A stretch of 64,000 bases of DNA from an uncultured Chlorobiaceae bacterium. Lineage in GTDB: Bacteria; Bacteroidota; Chlorobiia; Chlorobiales; Chlorobiaceae. The notes under the pieces were generated by a model. It saw only the letters and a list, made by a program, of their open reading frames with translations. It did not search any database and was not told the origin of the DNA. Position 1 is the stretch's first letter, and every line of letters begins with the position of its first letter. This document shows, piece by piece, positions 35,885 to 45,020 of this stretch. Location: assembly GCA_903839405.1 (NCBI GenBank), contig CAIMCD010000035.1, positions 1 to 64,000 of the forward strand, written 5' to 3'. The translations under genes were made by a program, and so were the position numbers.

Positions 35885-36883
35885 TTATGGCACCTGCACA
35901 TTCTGCAGGATCTGGCGGATAATATCGTCGGGCCGGATGTTGTCGGCCTCGGCCTCATACCCTGGCCTGATGCGATGGCGCAGCACGTCGTAGGCAATCG
36001 CCTTGACATCCTCCGGGGTAATATAGGGGCGGTGCTGCATAAAGGCATGGGCCTTGGCAGCAAGAAGCAGAAAGATCGAGGCCCTTGGCGAGGCACCATA
36101 TTCAATCAGGGCTTCAAGCTCAACCATGCCATACTGCGCCGGTTTCCGGCTGGCAACCACCAGATCAACAATGTAGCGCTGCACCCTCGGATCAACATAA
36201 ATGCGGTCGATCAGGGCTCTTGCACGAAAGATATCATCCGCCTGCAAGACCGCCTTAAGCGGCTCTTCACTGGCGGTGGTTGCCGAGCGGAGCATGATTT
36301 CAAGCTCCTCATCATAGGTTGGATAATCAACCATGACCTTCATCATGAAGCGGTCAACCTGCGCTTCGGGAAGCATATAGGTACCTTCATGCTCAATCGG
36401 GTTCTGGGTAGCCAGCACCATGAAGGGACGCTGCAAGGGAAAAGTCTCGCTGCCGATCGTCACCTGGCACTCCTGCATCGCCTCAAGCAGCGCCGACTGC
36501 ACCTTGGCCGGTGAACGGTTGATCTCGTCGGCCAGAATGACGTTGGCGAAGACCGGGCCCTTGCGGGGATAAAACTCCATCTCCTTGGGATTGTAGATCA
36601 TCGTACCGACCAGATCGGCCGGAAGCATATCCGGGGTAAACTGGATACGCTGGAACTTCAGATTCATGGCTGCAGCAAAGGTGCTGATAATCAGGGTTTT
36701 AGCCAGCCCCGGCACCCCTTCAAGCAAAATGTGACCGTTGGCAAGCAGGGCAATAAAAACCCGCCGGATCACCTCGTGCTGACCAATAATGCGTTGTGAG
36801 AGGGCTCGCTCTCCCTTTTCAAGAAAACCGGATGCCTCGGTTATCTGGCGTCCCAGCTCTTCCAGCTCTACGGCAGGCTGCAT
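35885..36883 (-). CDS. MoxR-type AAA+ ATPase
   Basis: The 332-residue protein has Walker A GVPGLAKT, Walker B VILADEINRSPAKVQSALLEAMQE and the sensor region VLATQNPIEHEGTYMLPEAQVDRF typical of MoxR proteins. They act as chaperone-like ATPases for VWA-domain partners. It is the first gene of a three-gene set with the DUF58 and DUF4381-like genes. In Bacteroides this set precedes batA directly; here batA and batB are 9 kb away. Confidence 0.92.
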   Translation of the reverse strand: MQPAVELEELGRQITEASGFLEKGERALSQRIIGQHEVIRRVFIALLANGHILLEGVPGLAKTLIISTFAAAMNLKFQRIQFTPDMLPADLVGTMIYNPKEMEFYPRKGPVFANVILADEINRSPAKVQSALLEAMQECQVTIGSETFPLQRPFMVLATQNPIEHEGTYMLPEAQVDRFMMKVMVDYPTYDEELEIMLRSATTASEEPLKAVLQADDIFRARALIDRIYVDPRVQRYIVDLVVASRKPAQYGMVELEALIEYGASPRASIFLLLAAKAHAFMQHRPYITPEDVKAIAYDVLRHRIRPGYEAEADNIRPDDIIRQILQNVQVP

Positions 36884-37006
36884 AGTTCCTCCATTCTATC
36901 TCTCGCTTGTTAAACAACTCTCCCTGCGCTGCCAGCGCTCAACTCTCTTTGCGGCTAGTCCGTTGACCGAAAAGAAAGATACTCACCACATGTTTCCCGC
37001 GGCCGG

Positions 37007-37234
37007 CTACCGCTTCTGGTAGAGACGCTGGAAACCAAAAACAAGAAGCGCAACCCCGCCGATCAAGGCCGGCCATGTATAGAGGTCAGGGATGTACATA
37101 ATGCTGTTGAGAATACCAACCTCGGGCGCAAGCAGCAAAATAAGGTCTGCACCGCCAAGGATCAACAGCAGATGCAGAATGCTTACCTTGAGCGGCGGTT
37201 TGCTATTATTCTCGGGTTTGTTAGCTTTGCCCAT
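37007..37234 (-). CDS. Small two-helix membrane protein
   Basis: This 75-residue protein is not recognised. It has a short basic N-terminus ([16 protein letters not shown]) and two hydrophobic segments ([22 protein letters not shown] and [16 protein letters not shown]) and a basic C-terminus, so both ends are probably cytoplasmic. A purine-rich stretch (AAAGAG) precedes the ATG. It is divergent from tsaD with only 24 bases between the start codons. No function can be given. Confidence 0.55.
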   Translation of the reverse strand: MGKANKPENNSKPPLKVSILHLLLILGGADLILLLAPEVGILNSIMYIPDLYTWPALIGGVALLVFGFQRLYQKR

Positions 37235-37258
37235 AGCTCTTTCAGAAATAGTGATACC

Positions 37259-38302
37259 ATGAATATTTTAGGCATAGAGACCAGTTGTGACGAAACATCG
37301 GCTTCCGTTCTCTCCGGTGGCCGGGTATGCTCAAACGTGGTCAGCTCGCAGCGTTGTCATACCTCATTTGGCGGCGTAGTACCGGAACTGGCTTCAAGGG
37401 AACACGAACGGCTGATTGCCTCCATTGTTGATGCCGCCATAACTGAAGCCAATATAAGAAAAAATGAGCTCGATGTCATAGCGGCTACTGCCGGCCCTGG
37501 TCTTATCGGAGCCGTGATGGTGGGTCTTTGCTTCGCCCAGGGCCTTGCCTACGCCCTCCGCCTCCCTTTTGTGCCGGTCAATCACATTGAGGCGCATATG
37601 TTTTCGCCCTTTATTGATGAAGGCTCCGCCGACGCGGCTCCCGAAGGGCCATTTGTTTCACTGACCGTTTCCGGAGGCCACACCCTGCTCTCGGTCATCG
37701 AGAGCGACCTCTCCTATGAGGTGATCGGCCGTACCCTTGACGATGCCGCCGGCGAAGCATTCGACAAAACCGGCAAGATGCTCGGCCTCGACTATCCGGC
37801 CGGCCCGGTGATTGACCGGCTGGCAAAAGGTGGTGACCCGCTCTTCCACGAGTTCCCGAGAGCGATGACCTCACGCTCGCAAACCAGCAAAAATTATCGG
37901 GGAAATTTTGATTTCAGCTTTTCGGGCCTGAAAACCTCGGTGCTCACCTGGCTGAAAAAACAGAGTCCTGAGTTCATTGAGCTGCACATGCCGGATATTA
38001 CGGCTTCAATCCAGCGGGCCATTGTCAGCGTGTTGGTTGAAAAAACCATTGCCGCCGCTGAGAGCCGCAACATCAAGGCAATTTCAATTGCAGGCGGTGT
38101 CAGCGCCAACTCGGCTTTGAGAAAAGAGATGCAAGCGGCTTGTGACCGATATGGCTTCCTACTCTATCTTCCCTCCGCCATCTACTCTACCGACAACGCG
38201 GCCATGATTGCCACACTTGCCCATCTGAAACTCTCACGGGGCATGAAAGCCGAACACCGGTACAATATCGCGCCGTATGCAAGCTTTGCCTCAAAGGGAT
38301 AG
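37259..38302 (+). CDS. tsaD: tRNA threonylcarbamoyladenosine synthase subunit TsaD
   Basis: TsaD transfers threonylcarbamoyl to A37 of ANN-decoding tRNAs. The product from the ATG at 37259 is 347 residues, normal for the family. It starts [17 protein letters not shown], has [12 protein letters not shown], whose histidines bind the metal, and VSGGHTLL and [16 protein letters not shown] blocks, and ends in the ASKH-fold [10 protein letters not shown]. The open frame extends upstream but the first 29 codons are not conserved. It is divergent from the small membrane protein gene. Confidence 0.95.
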   Translation: MNILGIETSCDETSASVLSGGRVCSNVVSSQRCHTSFGGVVPELASREHERLIASIVDAAITEANIRKNELDVIAATAGPGLIGAVMVGLCFAQGLAYALRLPFVPVNHIEAHMFSPFIDEGSADAAPEGPFVSLTVSGGHTLLSVIESDLSYEVIGRTLDDAAGEAFDKTGKMLGLDYPAGPVIDRLAKGGDPLFHEFPRAMTSRSQTSKNYRGNFDFSFSGLKTSVLTWLKKQSPEFIELHMPDITASIQRAIVSVLVEKTIAAAESRNIKAISIAGGVSANSALRKEMQAACDRYGFLLYLPSAIYSTDNAAMIATLAHLKLSRGMKAEHRYNIAPYASFASKG

Positions 38303-38397
38303 AGGGCGTGATTGAAATAATTCTATAAATACATTACATTATTGTTCGCTGTAAAGAAATTGTCACGTTTTTTACTCTAAATATCCCGACGGTTACC

Positions 38398-38751
38398 ATG
38401 CACCATACACTCATGACCCTTTTCCTCTTTGCTCCTCCCGCAGGAGGCCAGACGCCAAACCCCTTCATTCAGCTTGTCCCTCTGGTTCTTATCTTCATCG
38501 TCTTTTATTTCTTTATGATCCGCCCCCAGCAGAAAAAGCAGAAGGATCGGGATAAAGTGCTCGACAGCCTGAAACGGGGTGACAAGGTTACCACCATCGG
38601 CGGCATACACGGTACGGTTTCGGGCATTGATGCCGAAAAGAAAACCGTGCTTGTTCAGGTGAATGAGACGACAAAAATCAAGTTCGACCGCACGGCAATT
38701 GCCAACATCGAAACACAGGAATCGGGCGATAAACTTACGACCAAGGAATGA
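38398..38751 (+). CDS. yajC: Preprotein translocase subunit YajC
   Basis: YajC is an inner-membrane partner of SecDF-SecYEG. The 117-residue product has one N-terminal helix ([16 protein letters not shown]) followed by the conserved [33 protein letters not shown] segment that defines the family. Its stop overlaps the carA start (ATGA), so both are translated from one mRNA. SecD and SecF are not in the window. Identification is secure. Confidence 0.95.
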   Translation: MHHTLMTLFLFAPPAGGQTPNPFIQLVPLVLIFIVFYFFMIRPQQKKQKDRDKVLDSLKRGDKVTTIGGIHGTVSGIDAEKKTVLVQVNETTKIKFDRTAIANIETQESGDKLTTKE

Positions 38752-39869
38752 GTAGCACCATGCAGCCAACACCAGCAACATTGGTATTAGAAAACGGATC
38801 GGTTTATAAAGGCACAGCGTTCGGCCATATCGGAGAGGCCGGCGGCGAGGTGGTTTTCAATACCTCGCATACCGGATACCAGGAGATTCTTACCGATCCA
38901 TCCTATGCCGGCCAGATGGTCGTCATGACCTATCCACTTATAGGAAACTACGGTATCAATATTTCCGATAACGAATCAAAAAAAATATGGGCTTCGGCCT
39001 TCATTGTGCGTGAAGTGTCGCAGCTTTACAGCAACTACGAAGCCACCGAGAGCCTTGACTCCTGCCTGAAACGTGCCGGGGTAACCGGCCTTGCCGGTAT
39101 CGACACCCGCCGCCTGGTGCGCGAGATCCGTGAAAAGGGAGCCATGCGCGGCATCATTTCCGTGGTGGACGAAAGCCCGGAAGCCTTGCAGGAAAAAGCC
39201 CAGGAGCTTCCTGAAATGAGCGGCCTTGACCTGGTTAAAACCGTGACCGCCGCGGAAAACTATACCCTCGAAAGAGCCGATGCCCGCTACCATGTAGCTG
39301 CATTTGATTACGGCATCAAAACCAATATTCTCCGTATGCTCCACCAGGCGGGGTGCAAGGTGACTGTGCTGAGGGCTGGCACAACGGCCGAAGAGCTGTT
39401 GAGCCTCAACCCTGACGGGGTCTTTCTTTCAAACGGCCCGGGCGACCCTTCGGCCGTCGGATACGCCATTGAGACCATCCGCCAGCTTCTGGAGTATAAC
39501 CGCACCACCCGGCCGCTGCCGGTTTTCGGCATCTGCCTCGGCCACCAGCTTTTGGCTTTGGCCTGCGGCGCTGAAACCTACAAGCTGAAATTCGGCCATC
39601 ACGGCAGCAACCATCCGGTTAAAAACCTTTCGAACAGAAAAATAGAGATTACTTCACAGAACCATGGATTTGCAGTAAACCAGGACTCTCTGCCTGAAAC
39701 GCTTGAGCTGACCCATCTCAACCTCTACGACAATACAGTTGAAGGGATACGCCACAAGGAGCTTCCCTGCTTTTCGGTGCAGTATCACCCCGAATCCGCG
39801 CCAGGGCCGCACGATTCCGGCTACCTGTTCGAAGAGTTCACCTCACTGATGGAGCGCGGGAAAAACTGA
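38748..39869 (+). CDS. carA: Carbamoyl-phosphate synthase small subunit
   Basis: CarA is the glutaminase subunit that feeds ammonia to CarB for arginine and pyrimidine synthesis. The 373-residue product has the N-terminal domain ([17 protein letters not shown]) and a class I glutamine amidotransferase domain with the nucleophile in [13 protein letters not shown] and the HxE partner in [15 protein letters not shown]. The first ATG at 38748 overlaps yajC; an ATG four codons later is possible. carB is not next to it. Confidence 0.95.
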   Translation: MSSTMQPTPATLVLENGSVYKGTAFGHIGEAGGEVVFNTSHTGYQEILTDPSYAGQMVVMTYPLIGNYGINISDNESKKIWASAFIVREVSQLYSNYEATESLDSCLKRAGVTGLAGIDTRRLVREIREKGAMRGIISVVDESPEALQEKAQELPEMSGLDLVKTVTAAENYTLERADARYHVAAFDYGIKTNILRMLHQAGCKVTVLRAGTTAEELLSLNPDGVFLSNGPGDPSAVGYAIETIRQLLEYNRTTRPLPVFGICLGHQLLALACGAETYKLKFGHHGSNHPVKNLSNRKIEITSQNHGFAVNQDSLPETLELTHLNLYDNTVEGIRHKELPCFSVQYHPESAPGPHDSGYLFEEFTSLMERGKN

Positions 39870-39912
39870 TAGCAATGACTCTCTTTAACTATTCAACCCC
39901 TTTTCTGAAGAG

Positions 39913-41052
39913 ATGAAAAAAAGACTGTTCACTCCAGGGCCGACCCCGGTCCCTGAAAATGTCATGCTCCGCATGGCCGCTCCGATTATCCATCACCGCA
40001 ATCCCGAGTTCATGGAGATTTTGACCAGGGTTCACGCGGATCTCAAGTATCTCTTCAGAACAACCCAGCCGGTTGTTGTGCTCAGTTGTTCGGGCACCGG
40101 CGGCATGGAGGCTACCATTTCAAGCCTCTTCAAACAGGGCGACAAGGTCATCACCATCAATGCCGGCAAGTTCGGTGAGCGGTGGGGAGAGCTGGTACGC
40201 GTCTTCACCGGTAACTGCATTGAGGAGAAGGTCGAGTGGGGAAGTGCCATTCAGCCGGAAAGATTGGCCGAACTGCTCAAGGAGCACCCCGATGCCAAAG
40301 GGGTTTGCCTCACCCATTCAGAAACTTCAACCGGCACTGCGGCCGATATCCAGACCCTCAGCGCCCTGATCCGCGAAAACTCCGAAGCGCTTGTGCTGGT
40401 TGACGGCATTACGGCCGTTGGTGCACACGAATTTCATTTTGACGACTGGGGCGTCGACATCTGCATCACCGGTTCACAGAAAGGACTCATGATGCCTCCG
40501 GGACTTGCACTGGTTGCCATTTCCGAAAGAGCACAGGATATCATTAACGCCCAGAAAGGGTTGCCGCAATACTACCTGAGCCTGAAAAAAGCCCTGAAGG
40601 CCCACGCCGGAGACGATACCCCTTTCACGCCGGCCGTCTCGCTGGTAATCGGCCTCGATGAGGCATTACAGATGATCAAGCTGGAAGGCATTGAGAACAT
40701 CTGGAAACGGCATGAAAGCCTTGCCAGCGCCTGCCGTCAGGGCTGTAACGCTCTTGGCATGAAGCTCTTCAGCAACTCCCCCTCGTTTGCCGTTACTCCG
40801 GTATGGCTCCCTGAAGGTGTGAAGTGGTCAAGCTTTAACAAGGCGCTGAAAAACAGCAACGGCATAACGGTTGCGGCCGGTCAGGATGAGTACAAGGATA
40901 AAATTTTCCGCATCTCTCATCTCGGCTTCTACGATGAGCTCGACATGCTGACCGTCATCGGCGGTATTGAGCGCGCCCTCTACGAGATCAACTTTGATTT
41001 TGAAATTGGCGCCGGCGTCAGCGCGGTACAGAAGGCCTTCCTCGGTAACTGA
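39913..41052 (+). CDS. Class V aminotransferase (serine/alanine-glyoxylate type)
   Basis: The 379-residue protein is a PLP enzyme of the serine-pyruvate/alanine-glyoxylate aminotransferase family. It has FTPGPTPVPENVMLRM at the N-terminus, VLSCSGTGGMEATISSL, LVDGITAVGAHEFHFDDWGVDICITGSQKGLMMPPGL with the Schiff-base lysine in GSQKG. The family transfers amino groups between serine, alanine, glyoxylate and pyruvate, but the true substrate pair cannot be read from sequence. It starts 43 bases after carA. A hairpin follows. Confidence 0.88.
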   Translation: MKKRLFTPGPTPVPENVMLRMAAPIIHHRNPEFMEILTRVHADLKYLFRTTQPVVVLSCSGTGGMEATISSLFKQGDKVITINAGKFGERWGELVRVFTGNCIEEKVEWGSAIQPERLAELLKEHPDAKGVCLTHSETSTGTAADIQTLSALIRENSEALVLVDGITAVGAHEFHFDDWGVDICITGSQKGLMMPPGLALVAISERAQDIINAQKGLPQYYLSLKKALKAHAGDDTPFTPAVSLVIGLDEALQMIKLEGIENIWKRHESLASACRQGCNALGMKLFSNSPSFAVTPVWLPEGVKWSSFNKALKNSNGITVAAGQDEYKDKIFRISHLGFYDELDMLTVIGGIERALYEINFDFEIGAGVSAVQKAFLGN

Positions 41053-41070
41053 AGCGAAACACACCCAAAT

Positions 41071-41104
41071 GGAACCATCCCGCAATCCAGAGCGGGGTGG
41101 TTCT
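41071..41104 (+). terminator. Hairpin after the aminotransferase gene
   Basis: GGAACCATCCCGC (41071-41083) pairs with GCGGGGTGGTTCT (41092-41104), a strong stem with G-T pairs and an 8-base loop. No T-run follows directly. It separates the aminotransferase from the batC-like gene. Confidence 0.55.
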
Positions 41105-41180
41105 GAGGGACTCCCCTGTTGATCACCTTTACCGCTGAAATGCACATGGTTCACTCCTTCCGACAAACAGCGTTCATGCC

Positions 41181-41843
41181 ATGAGTTGGCCGCACGCCAT
41201 CCTGCTTCTCTTCACCCTTGCAGCGTCAATGCAGGAGATGCTTCAGAACTATCGCCTTCAATTACAAGGAAATGCACTCTATGCACAGCGCGCCTACGGC
41301 CGGGCCGAGAGTGTTTTTCGCCAGCTCCTCACCACACTCCCTGAAGGCCAAAAAAGAGCCCCGGCCCGTTTCAACCTTGGCTGTGCACTCTACATGCAGG
41401 CAAAATATCCTGAAGCCGAAACCCTCTTTGCCAGCGCGGCCAAACCGGCCATCACCTCAGATGATCTCCGACTTCAGGCCCTTTTTAACGAGGGCAACAC
41501 GCTCGCCATGAGAGCAATTTCGAGCAGCACCAAAGAGAGCAAAATCAAGCTCTTCCGCCAATCACTCGACCGGTTCAGATCGGTGTTGCTGGCTGATAAA
41601 GAGAGAGGCGATGCAAAAATTAATTATGAGGTGGTCCGCCGTTACCTGCAGGAACTTGAAACTCCGCCCCGAGGCTCATCATCCAGCCTTAAAAAAAGCC
41701 CGGCCCCTCAACCAGCTTCCGGCATCGGTAGTGCGGTCGCCGAGCGGCTCCTTGAGCACTCCCGCGAGGAGGAGTCGGCCCTGATGCAGCGGCTTCCGCA
41801 ACCGGGAGCAAAGTCGGCAAAAAAGAACACCCTCGACTGGTAG
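41181..41843 (+). CDS. batC: BatC-like TPR protein
   Basis: The 220-residue protein has an N-terminal signal or anchor (HAILLLFTLAASMQ), two or three tetratricopeptide-like repeats (QGNALYAQRAYGRAESVFRQL; RFNLGCALYMQAKYPEAETLF; ALFNEGNTLAMR) and a low-complexity tail ending KKNTLDW. BatC proteins have this layout, a TPR domain followed by a tail ending in an aromatic motif. It would act in the periplasm with BatA/BatB. It is away from batA/batB and next to the B12-radical SAM gene. Confidence 0.75.
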   Translation: MSWPHAILLLFTLAASMQEMLQNYRLQLQGNALYAQRAYGRAESVFRQLLTTLPEGQKRAPARFNLGCALYMQAKYPEAETLFASAAKPAITSDDLRLQALFNEGNTLAMRAISSSTKESKIKLFRQSLDRFRSVLLADKERGDAKINYEVVRRYLQELETPPRGSSSSLKKSPAPQPASGIGSAVAERLLEHSREEESALMQRLPQPGAKSAKKNTLDW

Positions 41844-41844
41844 A

Positions 41845-43296
41845 ATGACCATGCACACTGCAAAAAAAGTTCTGCTCGTCTTTCTGCCATCCGAAAGCGG
41901 TGTTGACGGAGCCCGCTCCCTCTACAGCAACGAGGAGAGCAACCCCCTCTCAGCATGGTTCAACCACTCGCTGAGAAGCGTCATCAAACGTAGCCAGTTT
42001 GCCATTCCCCCGCTCTCGCTCATGATCCTCAGCTCCATAGAGGTAGCGGGTGTTGAGCAATCGATCTGCGACATGCGTTTTGAGGAGTTCCCCTTCAATG
42101 AGCGGTGGGATCTGGTGGGCATCAGCGTCCAGACCGGCATGGCAAAAAAAGCTTTTCTGCTGGCTGACCAGCTCCGAGCACAGGGTATTCCAGTGGTTCT
42201 CGGAGGCGCCCATGTTACTCTTTTTCGGGACTCCTCTGCTCCCCATGCGGACACGCTGGTAGTTGGTGAAGCCGACGATCTCTGGAAAGAGCTGCTGACC
42301 GATCTGAAACACGCCACCCTTAAACCGCTCTACCAATCAGCCACATACCCTGACCTCGGAGAATCGCGCCCGGTCTATAAAGAGTCGCTCATCAAAAGTC
42401 GCTACTTTACCACCAACCTCATCCAGACCGGAAGAGGGTGCCAGCACAGTTGCGACTTCTGCAATGTCCATCTCCTCAACGGCCACGCCCTGCGCCGAAG
42501 AAGGGTCAGCGACGTTGTCCGGGAAGTTGAGCGCTTTCAAGAGGATGACCAGAGAATATTTTTTTTTGTTGACGACTCCATCAATGCCGACCCGGCGTAT
42601 GCCCTTGAGCTCTTCCGGCGTCTCATCCCGCTGAAGATCCGCTGGTTCGGCCAGGCCACCACCACCCTTGGCCAGCAGCATGAGCTGCTTGAAACCTTTG
42701 CCCGATCAGGGTGCAGGGCACTGCTTGTCGGCATAGAGAGCATTGAGCCGCAAAGCCGGCGGGCCCACAAAAAAAACCAGAACCGGACAACGGAGCTGGT
42801 TCGGGCCATCACCACCATCCGAAATGCCGGAATAAGCCTTTACGGAAGTTTTATTTACGGTCTTGATGGCGACACGCTTCAAACTCCAGCGGCCATACTG
42901 GAATTCATCCGTGAAACCCGGCTCGATGTGCCGGGCATCAATATCCTGCGCCCGATTCCGGGCACACGGGTATTCGACCGGCTCCGCGAAGAGGGGCGGC
43001 TGCTCTTCGATCCCCGCGACATCACCGCGTTCCGTTACACCTTCGGCCAGGAGATGCTCTATCGCCCAAAAAATATTGAGCTTGATGCCTTTATCGAAAG
43101 CTACTCCGCCCTTACCCGACAAGTCTTCACCGTAAAAAATGCGATCAAAAGAGGCATGGGAGCCCCGGATGCAAAAACGGCCGTCCTGCTCTTCAATCTC
43201 TTCTATACGCATCTCTACCGACTCTCCCGGCATGACTTGCAGTGTCAGCGGGAAAAAGAGTTCACCGAAAAAACCATTTTGCCATCCGCCGAATAA
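41845..43296 (+). CDS. B12-binding radical SAM protein
   Basis: The 483-residue protein has an N-terminal cobalamin-binding-like domain (VLLVFLPSESG, DLVGISVQTGMAKKAFLL, VVLGGAHVTLF) and a radical SAM domain with the [4Fe-4S] motif GRGCQHSCDFCNVH (CxxxCxxC). DDSINADPAYALELFRRL and GCRALLVGIESIEP are typical of the methyltransferase-type subgroup (BchE, BchQ, BchR, hopanoid enzymes). Green sulfur bacteria use BchQ and BchR to methylate bacteriochlorophyll; I cannot say whether this is one. It begins one base after the batC stop and lies between batC and the cytochromes. Confidence 0.82.
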   Translation: MTMHTAKKVLLVFLPSESGVDGARSLYSNEESNPLSAWFNHSLRSVIKRSQFAIPPLSLMILSSIEVAGVEQSICDMRFEEFPFNERWDLVGISVQTGMAKKAFLLADQLRAQGIPVVLGGAHVTLFRDSSAPHADTLVVGEADDLWKELLTDLKHATLKPLYQSATYPDLGESRPVYKESLIKSRYFTTNLIQTGRGCQHSCDFCNVHLLNGHALRRRRVSDVVREVERFQEDDQRIFFFVDDSINADPAYALELFRRLIPLKIRWFGQATTTLGQQHELLETFARSGCRALLVGIESIEPQSRRAHKKNQNRTTELVRAITTIRNAGISLYGSFIYGLDGDTLQTPAAILEFIRETRLDVPGINILRPIPGTRVFDRLREEGRLLFDPRDITAFRYTFGQEMLYRPKNIELDAFIESYSALTRQVFTVKNAIKRGMGAPDAKTAVLLFNLFYTHLYRLSRHDLQCQREKEFTEKTILPSAE

Positions 43297-43364
43297 TTTT
43301 TAAAATGTTAATCTGAATTTTCTCAACCACTCCCGGCACAATAACCTCAAAACCCGTCACCATT

Positions 43365-43811
43365 ATGACCATGAAACCATTTCTGCCTTTTTTGACCGTC
43401 AGCCTTTTTTGTCTCGGCGCCTGTGGCCTTGAAAAGCCACCTGCCTCTCTCTCCTCCCAGTTCCCCAAAGAAGCCGCCCCTGCCGCTCCAGCCGCCGCTC
43501 CAGCTCCGGCCCCTGCTGCTGCACCGGCCAAGGAAGCCGCACCGGCTGACCCGAAACTTGCCGCCGGAAAAACCGTCTATGATGCAGGCTGTGCAGGTTG
43601 CCACGAGGCTGGCATGATGGGAGCCCCGAAACCTGGCGACAAGGCTGCATGGGCCGCGCGCATTCCACAGGGCCTGGATGTGATTACGAAAAAATCAATA
43701 GCAGGCTTTACAGGCAAAGCAGGCATGATGCCGGCAAAAGGTGGCAATGCCGCTCTGACCGACGAACAGGTTGGCAGCGCCGTCGCCTACATGATCGACA
43801 AATCGAAGTAA
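43365..43811 (+). CDS. Lipoprotein cytochrome c with an Ala/Pro linker
   Basis: The 148-residue protein has a lipoprotein signal (MTMKPFLPFLTVSLFCLGAC; lipobox LGAC, acylated cysteine 20) then an alanine/proline-rich linker of about 40 residues, then a small c-type cytochrome domain with CAGCHEAGMMGAPKPGDKAAW and a methionine ligand in GFTGKAGMMPAKGG. The heme domain resembles the two following c-555 proteins. It is probably membrane-anchored in the periplasm, a tethered electron carrier. ATG codons at 43365 and 43371 are both possible starts. Confidence 0.85.
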   Translation: MTMKPFLPFLTVSLFCLGACGLEKPPASLSSQFPKEAAPAAPAAAPAPAPAAAPAKEAAPADPKLAAGKTVYDAGCAGCHEAGMMGAPKPGDKAAWAARIPQGLDVITKKSIAGFTGKAGMMPAKGGNAALTDEQVGSAVAYMIDKSK

Positions 43812-43820
43812 CTTCCCTGC

Positions 43821-43841
43821 GGGAGGGTGCTATTCCCTCCC
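43821..43841 (+). terminator. Hairpin after the lipoprotein cytochrome gene
   Basis: GGGAGGG (43821-43827) pairs with CCCTCCC (43835-43841) around a seven-base loop ten bases after the stop codon. There is no T-run, so it may be a processing or partial stop signal. Confidence 0.5.
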
Positions 43842-43992
43842 ACCACAGGGTCAATCCAAAAGCAGCAATTGCAAGGGAACGTATTCTGATGGATGGCTTT
43901 AACATGCCAACGTCACGGCTTATAACAATCCAGCACAACAGAACGGTACCCGCTTATAACTTTGTAACCTCATTCCAGGGGAGAAAACTCCA

Positions 43993-44328
43993 ATGTCCCG
44001 TTTTATTTCAGCCGCCCTTTGTGCTCTCTTTGTATTTGCAATGAGCGCAACCGATGCCAAAGCGGCCTATAATGCGGCTGCCGGCAAGCCCATCTACGAT
44101 ACCAACTGCGCCACCTGCCACAAGGATGGCCTGATGAACGCGCCTAAAATTGGCGACAAACCTGCATGGGCACCCCGCATCAAGGGTGGTCTGGATCTGA
44201 TGACCATCCATTCAATCAAAGGCTTTCAGGGCAAAAAAGGGATGATGCCTCCAAGAGGCGGCAATATCAAACTGAAAGACGCTGATGTCGCCAACGCTGT
44301 TGCTTATATGGTCCAACTGAGCAAGTAA
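43993..44328 (+). CDS. Soluble cytochrome c-555-like protein, copy 1
   Basis: The 111-residue protein has a Sec signal peptide (MSRFISAALCALFVFAMSAT) and a small heme c domain: CATCHKDGLMNAPKIGDKPAW for heme attachment and GFQGKKGMMPPRGG with the axial methionine. Cytochrome c-555 shuttles electrons in the periplasm from sulfur and thiosulfate oxidation to the photosystem in Chlorobiaceae. A near copy follows at 44555-44890 with a similar promoter region, so the pair came from a duplication. A rho-independent terminator follows. Confidence 0.88.
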   Translation: MSRFISAALCALFVFAMSATDAKAAYNAAAGKPIYDTNCATCHKDGLMNAPKIGDKPAWAPRIKGGLDLMTIHSIKGFQGKKGMMPPRGGNIKLKDADVANAVAYMVQLSK

Positions 44329-44353
44329 CCCTTTTGTGCTTCATGACACAGGC

Positions 44354-44382
44354 AAAGGCGGGAGACCATCCCGCTTTTTTTT
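44354..44382 (+). terminator. Rho-independent terminator after cytochrome copy 1
   Basis: A GCGGGA/TCCCGC stem (44358-44363 with 44369-44374) is followed by eight T residues. It lies 26 bases after the stop of the first c-555-like gene, so this gene forms a monocistronic unit. Confidence 0.85.
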
Positions 44383-44554
44383 CGTTTTGGATCTATAAAA
44401 CATTAAAATTTGCCCGTAGCAAAGCGGCAATTGCAAGGTGATGTATTTGGATTGATGGTCTTAAAATGCTAAAATCAAGGTTTATAACATTCCAGTACAA
44501 CAAAAAGCTACCCGTCCATAACTTTTTAAACTTATTCCAGGGGAGAAAACACCA

Positions 44555-44890
44555 ATGTCTCGTTTTATTTCAGCCGCCCTTTGTGCACTCTTTGTTTTTG
44601 CAATGAGCTCTACCGCTGCCAATGCCGCCTATAATTCAGCTGCAGGCAAAGCCACATACGATTCAAGCTGTGTGACCTGCCACAAGGATGGCTTGATGGG
44701 AGCCCCTAAAACAGGCGATAAAGCCGCATGGGCGCCACGTATAGCTCAGGGCGAGGCTATACTTGTCAGCAAATCAATCAAAGGATTCACGGGCAAAAAA
44801 GGCATGATGATGCCGAAAGGCGGCAATCCTAAACTTACCGACCAGCAGGTTGGCAACGCTGTCGCCTATATCGTCCAGCAGAGCAAGTAA
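44555..44890 (+). CDS. Soluble cytochrome c-555-like protein, copy 2
   Basis: The 111-residue protein closely resembles copy 1, with nearly the same signal peptide (MSRFISAALCALFVFAMSST) and a heme domain CVTCHKDGLMGAPKTGDKAAW plus GFTGKKGMMMPKGG. The upstream 134 bases are also similar to those of copy 1, including the GGCAATTGCAAGG and TTCCAGGGGAGAAAAC blocks. It ends at its own terminator. Copy 2 is nearer to what I recall of the C. tepidum c-555 motif (GMMGAPKVGDKAAW) than copy 1. Confidence 0.88.
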   Translation: MSRFISAALCALFVFAMSSTAANAAYNSAAGKATYDSSCVTCHKDGLMGAPKTGDKAAWAPRIAQGEAILVSKSIKGFTGKKGMMMPKGGNPKLTDQQVGNAVAYIVQQSK

Positions 44891-44916
44891 CCATTTTGTG
44901 CTTCATGAGGCTTTTG

Positions 44917-44947
44917 AAAAGGCGGGACAATCTCCCGCCTTTTTTTT
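44917..44947 (+). terminator. Rho-independent terminator after cytochrome copy 2
   Basis: AAAAGGCGGGA pairs with TCCCGCCTTTT around a five-base loop and is followed by a further run of T. This is a strong intrinsic terminator 30 bases after the stop codon. Confidence 0.88.
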
Positions 44948-45020
44948 GCATTTTGCATCCATAACCCTGAAAAAAAGCGAGCAGCGGAAGCAGCAGAGCA
45001 ACTCTTTTTCGACCATAATC

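Larger units (their letters stand above)
43858..44438 (+). repeat. Duplicated upstream regions of the two c-555 genes
   Basis: AAAGCAGCAATTGCAAGG at 43858 and AAAGCGGCAATTGCAAGG at 44421 start two related blocks that continue to the start codons (135 and 134 bases later). Shared motifs include TTTATAAC/CTTATAAC and TTCCAGGGGAGAAAAC just before the ATG. The range given here spans the two block starts. The shared -10-like TTATAAC may be part of the promoter. Confidence 0.6.
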
